Assembly (NCBI GenBank): GCA_020055655.1
Contig: JAIPUR010000013.1
Coordinates: 1 to 61,994 of the forward strand
Direction: 5' to 3'
DNA length: 61,994 nt
Source of the DNA: Methanosarcinaceae archaeon
GTDB lineage: Archaea; Halobacteriota; Methanosarcinia; Methanosarcinales; Methanosarcinaceae
Made by a program: the position numbers and the translations under genes. Positions 1-7,344 of this stretch are shown here, in pieces (the stretch's first letter is position 1; every line of letters starts with the position of its first letter). A model generated the notes under the pieces. The model saw only the letters and a program-made list of their open reading frames with translations. It searched no databases and was not told where the DNA came from.

Positions 1-142
1 TGCCTACGGAAAGTCCATCATTGATGACATCGAATGCTGGGATCCCAGCATCCAGGGCTTCCTGTGTGACTACAGGACAGCCAGCAACATCCTGATTAAC
101 AATTGTATCTCTGAGTTTGTCTAAAATTTCTTGATTGGACAT
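1..142 (-). CDS. mtmC: Monomethylamine corrinoid protein MtmC, N-terminal part (cut by window start)
   Basis: The first 47 codons of a second mtmC gene; the rest lies outside the window. The sequence from the start codon to the window edge is identical, base for base, to the start of the complete mtmC at 16555-16696. The ATG at 142 has a strong SD (AGGAGG) just upstream. The gene follows mtbB on the same strand, with about 130 bases between them. MtmC carries the cobalamin that takes the methyl group from MtmB; the corrinoid-binding half is not visible here. Whether this copy is full length or is followed by mtmB cannot be seen. Confidence 0.9.
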   Translation of the reverse strand, partial: MSNQEILDKLRDTIVNQDVAGCPVVTQEALDAGIPAFDVINDGLSVG

Positions 143-270
143 ATTATGCCTCCTTGTTATAGTAATAGGCAAATAGCGTTTTATTGCCTAATTTGCATCA
201 TATTTTTTTAGTAGTGGAAATGAGAAGAATACTTGCAACGCAAGCCATCAATTCTCACCCACGTACTTGA

Positions 271-1671
271 TTATGCAATCTTATTCCTGAACATTTCACA
301 GCTGTTGATCTTAATATCCAGCAATTTCTCGATATTCATCTTTGCTGCAATACCCTTTGGAACTCCAGCAACTGATGTGATGACACCGAGTCCAAGTTCT
401 TCTCTCAGTTCTCGCATGACATATTCGTCACTAAGATCCATTGTAGAAACTCCAAGTTTCTTTGAAACGTAGTCTTTTGCTTCTCCAATTCTCATGCTCT
501 TTGAGAATTCCATTCTTGCAACAAGGTCACCTGCTGCTCTGATCCCGCTCATTCCGGAGGTCATTATGTGGGAGATCGGCATACCCATCGGGTCGCCGAC
601 CCCTACCTATATGCCATCCACGCCAGCAATTTCGACCATCGCCTTGCTAGCTCTTGATACAGCATCTATGGTTGGGGTCTCAAGCATAGGGATACCACCT
701 ACACCCATTCCCATGTTCACGTGACATGGAATAGTTGAAGCTTTAACAGCTTCTTTGATGAAAGTTACAGCTCTTCCGAGGTTCCATGCAAAACTCTTGC
801 TGGTATTGGTGTTGACAACAGGACCGAATACATTCGAGCCAGCTTTAGCAGCAAGAGGAGCTTGCTCATGAGGCCAGAGTCCTGCAAGTACAGTTCCGTC
901 ATATTCCATCTCACCGTGAAGACCGAGCATAAGCTCTCCTGCCATTCCGGTTTCGATGTATATATCAGGGAATTCCTTTCTGAGCTGTTCGATCGCATGC
1001 AGTGAAGCGAACATGTCACCATCACCTGCTGCACCGATCGTATCGAAGTTGATACCATCAGCGCCAGAAGCCATCATTCTCTGCATGATCCAGACAATAT
1101 CTCTTGTGAGATGTTCGGCTGCACCTTCCATAGCTTCCTGTGCCTCCTTGATCTTGAAAGACTTCATGAGGTCCCCAGGATTTGGGAAAGGACCATCAGG
1201 AGTATAATAAAGGCCCATGTTTGGCATTGCACCGTAGAGCAGAGGGACGATCATGTTCTGTTGGCAGACTTCCATTGTCTGCTGTTCCTGTGAGATTATT
1301 GGCTTAACAGGTTTGTAACTGTAGTCAATGTGACCCAGTTCCATGGTATCTGCACCAAAGGCTCTTTCGTGCATCATCATACCAACAAGTCTGCTGGATG
1401 GAATCCCAACACCACTATTACCCTGATCACCGTCTATTCTGATAGTACTGATATCGTGTGTAACAGGTACTTCCATTCCAGGTTCCACACCGACCATCCT
1501 TGAAGATGTGGTGATGATATCGACCAGCTTATCCAGTTCGTCACCACTGAGGTCAGGGATAGTTCCAAGATCTGCAGCATCTGCCATACCTTCCTGCAGA
1601 TCTGTAAGAATCTGTTCTTTTGTCATGAAGATGCGCTGTCCATCTCCCATTCTTAATGCATATTCTGTCAT
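271..1671 (-). CDS. mtbB: Dimethylamine:corrinoid methyltransferase MtbB (pyrrolysine protein)
   Basis: Transfers a methyl group from dimethylamine to the corrinoid of MtbC in the cytoplasm. The frame is interrupted by an amber TAG at 607-609 (codon 355), and the homologous sequence continues in the same frame to the TAA at 271. Read through as pyrrolysine it gives 466 residues, the usual size of MtbB, with the Pyl in the family's conserved place (after VDGI, before VGVGDP). I chose the ATG at 1671 because it begins the family N-terminus ([11 protein letters not shown]) and has the SD GAGGTGA. Without pyrrolysine the product would lack its last 112 residues. It follows mtbC with 10 bases between them, so the two are probably one transcript. 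Confidence 0.96.
607..609 (-). other. In-frame amber codon read as pyrrolysine in mtbB
   Basis: TAG on the minus strand at codon 355 of mtbB. Coding similarity to MtbB continues on both sides in the same frame. In this family the codon is known to be decoded by tRNA-Pyl (CUA); the tRNA and its synthetase are both in this window. Confidence 0.93.
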
Positions 1672-1681
1672 TGTATTCACC

Positions 1682-2326
1682 TCAGACAAGGAGTTCCTTA
1701 GCTTTTGCAACGGCTTCACTAGCATTTTCTGCATAGCAGTCTGCACCTATTTTGTCAGCCCATGCCTGAGTTGCAGGTGCTCCACCGACCATGACCTTTA
1801 CCTTTTCACGAAGACCCTGCTCTTTGAGCATTTCGATGATCTCTTTCTGACCTGGCATTGTTGTTGTCATCAGAGCAGACATACCTACCATGTTAGCATC
1901 GGTTTCTTTGATCTTAGCAATAAAGTCCTGAAGGGGAACATCCCTACCAATGTCATGGACTTCAAAACCAGAGGATTGAAGCATGGTAGATACAATTGAT
2001 TTACCGATGTCATGGACATCTCCTTCAACTGTACCATTGACTATGACACCAAGCTTGTCACTTGGAGCATCCGTTGGCATGTCATCCTCAAGCATTTTGA
2101 CACCAGCTTCCATTGCACCGGATGCCATCATTACATGAGGCAAGAACAGCTTACCTCTTTCAAACATTATTCCAACTTCGTTCATACCAGCTGCAAGACC
2201 CTTTTCAATAATCTCGGGAGCTGCAATGCCTTCACTCTTTGCTTTTTCGATTACTGCTAATACAAGATCCTGTTTGCAGGAGACGATGGCATCTGATAGT
2301 TCTTTGAACATTTCTTCTTTGCTCAT
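1682..2326 (-). CDS. mtbC: Dimethylamine corrinoid protein MtbC
   Basis: A 214-residue cobalamin-binding protein that accepts the methyl group from MtbB and hands it to the methylcobamide:coenzyme M methyltransferase. An N-terminal four-helix cap (about 1-90) is followed by a Rossmann-like B12 domain with the motif GDVHDIG, in which His105 is the expected lower axial cobalt ligand. The later SALMTTTM and VGGAP motifs line the corrinoid tail pocket in this family. Start ATG at 2326 with SD GAGGT. It is the first gene of mtbC-mtbB(-mtmC), with a TATA box about 100 bases upstream. Co(II) inactivation of this protein would be repaired by RamA, encoded further along. Confidence 0.95.
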   Translation of the reverse strand: MSKEEMFKELSDAIVSCKQDLVLAVIEKAKSEGIAAPEIIEKGLAAGMNEVGIMFERGKLFLPHVMMASGAMEAGVKMLEDDMPTDAPSDKLGVIVNGTVEGDVHDIGKSIVSTMLQSSGFEVHDIGRDVPLQDFIAKIKETDANMVGMSALMTTTMPGQKEIIEMLKEQGLREKVKVMVGGAPATQAWADKIGADCYAENASEAVAKAKELLV

Positions 2327-2659
2327 TTCTATACCTCATTAATTTTTGATCGTTAATCGTTTTTCTGAAATCCTGTTCGTTGTGGAATGAATTCAGAGAC
2401 AATTATAGCGTTGTTACACGATACATATATAAGTTGCCTTCAATGATACTATATAAACATAACTCCACTGTACCCCATGCATCTGCTATATATATTTTTT
2501 TACTATATTAGCCATCTGAACTTTAAAACAACAGCAGGAACATTAATTTAAAAACGCAGGCATGGATGGCTGTACTGGCCCACTAGGCCCTGTACAGAAA
2601 AATATGCCTCCGCCATAATTTCTGCTAATTTTTAGATTAGTACCTTTTCAGGATCCTCC
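2327..2659 (-). promoter_or_regulatory. Intergenic region with mtbC promoter
   Basis: About 330 bases without a gene. On the minus strand a TATA box (CTTATATATG, about 2425-2434) would start transcription about 75 bases before mtbC. The part next to the preceding unit holds a strong hairpin listed separately. The rest is AT rich, with no reading frame I can support. Confidence 0.55.
2570..2597 (-). terminator. Hairpin terminator of the mttP unit
   Basis: CTGTAC (2570-2575) pairs with GTACAG (2592-2597), and inside it GGCC pairs with GGCC across a five-base loop. On the minus strand it is followed shortly by a T run. It lies 63 bases after the stop of the 49-residue membrane peptide and before the mtbC promoter. 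Confidence 0.6.
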
Positions 2660-2809
2660 TTAAAACTCAGAAACAAACGTTCTGGCCTGCCAGAGTGCAA
2701 GTATTGCAAATATCAAAATAACAACCATCCACAATACATCCGCAGCAGGCAAAGGTGAGTTTGCCCAGTAAGCATTGTAAGCATCCATTGCAGCTTGTGT
2801 TTGTACCAT
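2660..2809 (-). CDS. Small single-span membrane peptide (49 aa)
   Basis: ATG at 2809 to TAA at 2660. The peptide has a polar N-terminal third (MVQTQAAMDAYNAYWANS), one hydrophobic segment at about 25-40 (VLWMVVILIFAILALW) and a short charged tail. SD GGAGTGAT lies just upstream, and the start is 12 bases after the stop of the preceding gene, so it is very probably cotranslated with mttP. A short membrane partner of the MttP permease is an inference from position; I do not recognise a family. It is easily missed in automatic annotation because of its size. Confidence 0.7.
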   Translation of the reverse strand: MVQTQAAMDAYNAYWANSPLPAADVLWMVVILIFAILALWQARTFVSEF

Positions 2810-2821
2810 TCATATCACTCC

Positions 2822-3115
2822 TTATACATACATAAGACAGGCATCTGCAGCCCTTATCCTTCCAAAATCAGTCAGTACATACTTGTGCAGAAGGAAACCC
2901 TTTTTGTAGATACCTTCTTCATCGACCTTAACTTCAACATCCTCGAGCATTCCACCAGATGCAAGCTCGATTATATCGAAGTTTATGGAGTCCCTGTGGA
3001 AATCTCCCTTGAGGTCATCGTACTCTTTCTGAATCTGTTCGACGATCTCATAGTTCCATTTTCCACTGCCACACAATTCAAGTATTCTGAATTTAACAGG
3101 ACGATTTCCAGCCAT
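2822..3115 (-). CDS. Small protein, winged-helix-like, downstream of mttP
   Basis: A 97-residue soluble protein. ATG at 3115, one base after the mttP stop, has SD GAGGTGA; a GTG nine bases earlier is less likely. The N-terminal half is predicted helical (PVKFRILELCGSGKWNYEI, then a second helix) and the C-terminal part contains YVLTDFGRIRA, which resembles the wing region of archaeal winged-helix proteins. That is a weak structural resemblance, not a family assignment. Translational coupling to mttP suggests a role in methylamine uptake or its regulation. Confidence 0.75.
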   Translation of the reverse strand: MAGNRPVKFRILELCGSGKWNYEIVEQIQKEYDDLKGDFHRDSINFDIIELASGGMLEDVEVKVDEEGIYKKGFLLHKYVLTDFGRIRAADACLMYV

Positions 3116-3116
3116 T

Positions 3117-4163
3117 TCAATCACCTCTCAAAGATTCCATTTCCCCAGTGTCCTCAGAGAACATCACAGTACTGCCTATAAGACAAAGTGCGCCACCTAC
3201 CAGAATAGTCCAGGAAGGTACATCTCCGAAGAAGAGGAAGATAAAGATCACTGCGAAAAGACCATAGAGGTTTCCTATACCCTGACCTCTGCCTACTCCG
3301 ATCAATGGGAAAGACTTGTACCAGGAAACATAACAGAAACCGAAAGTAATACCTGCAAATATCAACACCATTAGGGTGAGTGGTTCGAATGCGAGGATTG
3401 CGTACTTGATCATAGGGAAACCTGCGATCGCAAGCATTGGGATAGCAATGATCCACCATATGAGACCTTCACCAATGAACCTGAGAGTAAGACCAACATC
3501 AGGCTCTGCGATATCAAGACCCTTACCTGCTATGGCACCTTCAATACCCCAGCCAGTTGCTGCCATGAGTCCACCAAGATAGCCGACCCAGAGAACGTTA
3601 CCACTGCCGATCTCGGAGAGAACTCCGCCACCGAATATAGTGATACCTCCCAGGATGATGACAATAATACCAATAAAAGCACGCTTTGTTACCTTTTCAC
3701 CATACCATTTAGAAGCAAGTATCGCACCTACAACAGGATACATAAGAGCTGCAACAGCTGCAAAGGCACCTCCTACAAAACCCATAGCAATGAATGATCC
3801 AAGAATAGCCATTGGACCACCGAATATAGACGCAAGGAAGAACCATTTGGAACAGGGATGGAATTCCTTTGCTGTTCTCTTCATTTCACCGAACTTACCA
3901 AGGACACCGGTCCACACACCAAGGGCTAAAATAACCGTTGCTGCATTAAGAGCAGTTATCAAAACTGCCACAATAACCAGTGCCACACCATCGCCGCTTG
4001 ATGCAGCTACTTCACTATACATCTGATCAAAAGGATTAAGTACCCATACTGCAGTACCCGGAAGATACCACAAGCCCCAGAGAACCGCACAGAAGAGAGC
4101 CCACATAAACCCTTTCTTTACTCTTTTTTGATGTTCTTTTCTTTTTAATGATTGCAAATCCAT
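3117..4163 (-). CDS. mttP: Putative methylamine permease MttP
   Basis: A 348-residue integral membrane protein with about ten hydrophobic segments, the first following a basic N-terminus (KRKEHQKRVKKG). The fold resembles EamA/DMT transporters. The position between mttB-mttC and mtbC-mtbB matches the mttP gene of Methanosarcina methylamine clusters, where it is thought, but to my knowledge not proven, to import trimethylamine. I chose the ATG at 4163 because it has SD GGAGGT; the frame stays open 15 codons further. It is separated from mttC by 390 bases, so it may have its own promoter, and it is followed without a gap by the winged-helix-like protein and the 49-residue peptide. Confidence 0.85.
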   Translation of the reverse strand: MDLQSLKRKEHQKRVKKGFMWALFCAVLWGLWYLPGTAVWVLNPFDQMYSEVAASSGDGVALVIVAVLITALNAATVILALGVWTGVLGKFGEMKRTAKEFHPCSKWFFLASIFGGPMAILGSFIAMGFVGGAFAAVAALMYPVVGAILASKWYGEKVTKRAFIGIIVIILGGITIFGGGVLSEIGSGNVLWVGYLGGLMAATGWGIEGAIAGKGLDIAEPDVGLTLRFIGEGLIWWIIAIPMLAIAGFPMIKYAILAFEPLTLMVLIFAGITFGFCYVSWYKSFPLIGVGRGQGIGNLYGLFAVIFIFLFFGDVPSWTILVGGALCLIGSTVMFSEDTGEMESLRGD

Positions 4164-4552
4164 ACTAATACCTCCAATAATCAAACAATTTGCTGTTTTC
4201 AATTGCATTAGGTCATATCATATCCGGAAAGCTCTCCGGATGAGGAGGAGATTCTCAAAAAAGATGATGTGATGTGGGCTTTGTTACTAATCGATCCCCT
4301 CAGAAATAGGGGTGAGGTATAAATATGAATTGATACAAATGCGAACATAACGAACCCTTCTGACAATCACCATCTTCTTTCGAGGTGCACTAAACTACTA
4401 AGGGAGAAACAATGACTGGACAATGTTGCTGCCACAACAATATCCCGACATATTTCCCAAAAGCACCTTTAAAGAGGAAACTTTTCATTTGAACAAACAG
4501 TAACATGGACATGGGTTTTTTAACATATCCTTGTCACTGTAACCTTCTGATG
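4164..4552. other. mttC-mttP intergenic region with hairpins and a TATA element
   Basis: About 390 bases. ATCCGGA (4222-4228) pairs with TCCGGAT (4235-4241) in what would be the mttP leader, and CCCCT (4296-4300) pairs with AGGGG (4308-4312). TATAAATAT at about 4319-4327 can serve as a TATA box on the plus strand and, reversed, for mttP on the minus strand. The region also holds a short plus-strand reading frame listed separately. Confidence 0.45.
4412..4492 (+). CDS. Possible 26-aa cysteine-rich peptide between mttC and mttP
   Basis: A plus-strand frame, ATG to TGA, encoding a peptide that begins MTGQCCCHNN and ends KRKLFI. It has an SD-like GGGAG six bases before the ATG and a TATA element about 90 bases upstream. 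Three consecutive cysteines plus a histidine could bind metal, but this is speculation. It runs against the surrounding operon, and I recognise no homologue. It could be chance. Confidence 0.3.
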   Translation: MTGQCCCHNNIPTYFPKAPLKRKLFI

Positions 4553-5200
4553 TCAGAAGAGTTCTTTTAACTTGTTTACAACATCGCCAGCATTCTCACC
4601 ATAGATGTCCGCACCAATTTGATCAGCCCAGTCCTGGGTTACAGGTGCTCCTCCGACCATTGTCTTGGTATTTTCACGAATACCTGCTTCCTTGAGTTGT
4701 TCTTCGATCTGGATCTGGTTGACCATTGTTGTTGTCATCAAAGCTGATGTACCAACGACCTGTGCACCTACTTCCTTTGCTTTTTCAACAAAGTCGTTGA
4801 TAAGTACGTCTCTTCCCATATCGAATACCTGGAAACCAGCTATCTTGAGCATGGTTGCTACGATATCCTTTCCAATAGAGTGGATATCACCTTCAATTGT
4901 TCCAATGACGACCTTGCCTCTACCTTCGGATTCACCACCCAGTTTCTCCAATGCAGGTCCAAGAACTTCTACACCTGCACTCATTGCCTCTGATGCTGCA
5001 ATAACGTGTGGAAGGAAAAGAGTTCCTGCCTCGAATTGGTCACCGACTTCGGTCATAGCTGCAGTGAAACCATTCTCAATAATGTCCACGGGACTGATTC
5101 CTGCATCAAGTGCTTCCTGTGCTAGTTCTGCAGCCAGCTCCGGATCAAAATCTAAGATAGCTGCTTTTGCATTTGCGATTATTTCTTCATTTGTTGCCAT
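4553..5200 (-). CDS. mttC: Trimethylamine corrinoid protein MttC
   Basis: A 215-residue B12 protein that accepts the methyl group of trimethylamine from MttB. Layout as in MtbC: a helical cap at 1-90, then the corrinoid domain with GDIHSIG, where His107 is the expected cobalt ligand, and the SALMTTTM and VGGAPVTQDWADQIGAD motifs. Start ATG at 5200 with SD AAGGAGG. It follows mttB by about 20 bases, so both are read from one transcript. The order mttB-mttC differs from the corrinoid-first order of the other two pairs here (mtbC-mtbB, mtmC-mtmB). Confidence 0.95.
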   Translation of the reverse strand: MATNEEIIANAKAAILDFDPELAAELAQEALDAGISPVDIIENGFTAAMTEVGDQFEAGTLFLPHVIAASEAMSAGVEVLGPALEKLGGESEGRGKVVIGTIEGDIHSIGKDIVATMLKIAGFQVFDMGRDVLINDFVEKAKEVGAQVVGTSALMTTTMVNQIQIEEQLKEAGIRENTKTMVGGAPVTQDWADQIGADIYGENAGDVVNKLKELF

Positions 5201-5219
5201 TTTTTAAACCTCCTTAGAT

Positions 5220-6710
5220 TTATGCTCCGGCCTTGAAAACTTCATCAGCCTTTGCTACAACTGCCTTCATATCTTTCAGTAGGTCAGCATCTATAGGTTG
5301 TACTTCGTGGTTCTTCATGATGTCAACGACTTTCTCATGAGCAACCGTTGCAATGTCCTTTGCACCTGCAGCTTCCCAGTCACCATACATTAATCTGTCA
5401 ATCAGCATTGGGCTGGATGGAAGATCGATGTTCTTTCTGGTTGTCTTGTGTGCAAGGAAATTGTTACCAATACCGACCTTGTCTATAGCATCAGTTGCCA
5501 TTGTTTCTTCATTTACAACAACTCCTTCCATTGCTTTCTTTGTCATAGATATCATATCGTTATCAAGGACAAGTTGTTCAAGGGAAAAAGTCATACCAAG
5601 CTCAAGCATACCTGCACCGTAAAGGGTGTTTGCACCGGAAAATGCGGGGAGAATTGTAGTTATTGTCTTCTCATGGCCAGCCTGGCCATCAGGTATCTTG
5701 GCATCAGCCTACGAACCAGCCACAAAGGTTGGGAGGCCATAATACTGTCCAAGTTTTGCAACAGATGCACTGATCATACCAAGTTCAGGAGAACCTACTG
5801 GTGCAGTACCTTTCTTAAGGTCGAATGTTGTTGTAGAACTTCCATACCATACTGGTGCACCTGGCTTTGTGAGCTGTGCGAGTACGATACCTGAAAGAAC
5901 CTCAGCATTGTGTGTTACAAGTGTACCTGCAAGGTGAACTGGTGATGAACCTCCAGCCATTGCCATACTGAGTACATTAACAGGTGTGCCGAATCTTGCA
6001 CCTTTCATGATTACCTCACATGCATTGTCACCAAGTTCCAGTGGACTTGTTGGGCATGTAAGTGTTGAGAAAAGTGGTTTCTTTGCTGCTTCCTCAGCAT
6101 CTCCGCCATAGTATGCAGTAGCGATCTGTTGATAGAATTCAACGTTCTCACCTACAGGGTCTATGTGGTGGAAGTGCTTTGTAGTGTTCATTAATGGAGT
6201 AAGGGTCTCATGGACATCCTGTGCACCCTTTCCTGCCCAGTCCCTTGCAGAAACTGCAAGTGAATAATAGTCGATGTTCTCTGCCCAGTCACAGATCTTT
6301 GCTGTATCTGCGAGATCTTTTTCTGTTGAGTCAACAGTTACATATTTACCAGGTTCAACGTAGTTGCACATCTTGACACCTGTACCGAAACAGGTCCAGT
6401 GTACCTTTCCTTTGTGCTCCATCTTGACCTTGTTAGCCTTGTCACGGCCCCAGAGATAGAACTTAGAAGGACAGTCTATCAAAGCCCTGTTAACAACGAA
6501 TTCAGGGATCTTTACGATCTGTGTCTTTTCATCTACTAAACAGCCACCTTCTTTGAAGATAGCTCTTGCTTCAGAATCTGATACCTGGATACCAGTGTCC
6601 ATGAAGACATCCATTGTAGCATAGTGAAGCGCTCTCAGATCATCTTCTGAGAATAACTCCAGACTTACGCCTTCCAATGGGGTTCTGCCGGGAAATAGTC
6701 GTCTTGCCAT
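5220..6710 (-). CDS. mttB: Trimethylamine:corrinoid methyltransferase MttB (pyrrolysine protein)
   Basis: Demethylates trimethylamine and passes the methyl group to MttC. An amber TAG at 5709-5711 (codon 334) interrupts the frame between [10 protein letters not shown] and ADAKIPDG, exactly where the family has pyrrolysine. Homology runs on in frame to the TAA at 5220, giving 496 residues, the usual length. I chose the ATG at 6710 (MARRLFPGR) because SD GGAGGT lies nine bases upstream; an earlier in-frame ATG at 6725 has none. It is the first gene of mttB-mttC. The leader of about 100 bases contains a hairpin listed separately. Termination at the amber codon would remove a third of the protein. 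Confidence 0.96.
5709..5711 (-). other. In-frame amber codon read as pyrrolysine in mttB
   Basis: TAG on the minus strand at codon 334 of mttB, in the position conserved as pyrrolysine in MttB. The same frame continues for 162 more codons of clear MttB similarity. Confidence 0.93.
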
Positions 6711-7344
6711 TTTATTGACCTCCAATTTATGTAAATTTCAAGTCCTTTGGAACATTACCTGAATGCTCCAGGAGCTTAGATGCTTTGAGCATTTTCTCCT
6801 TAGCAAGGGATTAAGTTACCTGATATATAAATGTTTTTACGGTATTTAATATATATATTTTGCGTATCTTGCTCAACTCGAACTTGTATATAAGCATGGC
6901 GATGAAATTAATTTTTAAAAAATATATAAATTATACTGTGCATGGTTGTGCGCAAGTAAATAAAATTTACTTTAAAACAATTTTAGTTGATGTTAATTTG
7001 AGTATAAATACTTTTTTATTTGAAATTTTGCATTTTTTTAATATAAATAGATTACGCCATAGATAATAATCAAATAATATTCAACAACAGTCGGCACATA
7101 CACCACAATACAAAAAAAATAGCATCTCTAAATTTAATTATACTGTTAACGCCGCACGAGATCCCATACGACACAATAAAATGAAAATATCAGTCTAATA
7201 TGTCCAAAACTTAAGCAACTATCCATAATCAACTTTGTTGCTGGAAATGATACTTAACCTTTTCGTAAGATATATATACAAATGATGAACATTGAAATAA
7301 AAGTATGCAACACATTAAAATAAAAATAATGGACCAAAGCAAGC
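6711..7344 (-). promoter_or_regulatory. mttB promoter and long AT-rich intergenic region
   Basis: About 630 bases. On the minus strand a TATA box (TTTATATATC, about 6821-6831) would start transcription near 6797, leaving a leader of roughly 90 bases. AATGCTC (6762-6768) and GAGCATT (6787-6793) form a perfect seven-base stem inside that leader. The remaining 480 bases are very AT rich; I see no gene in them. Confidence 0.5.

Noticed and set aside
494-1999. Several plus-strand frames across mtbB and mtbC
   Set aside because: They are shadows of the minus-strand methyltransferase genes, lack SD sites and show no family resemblance.
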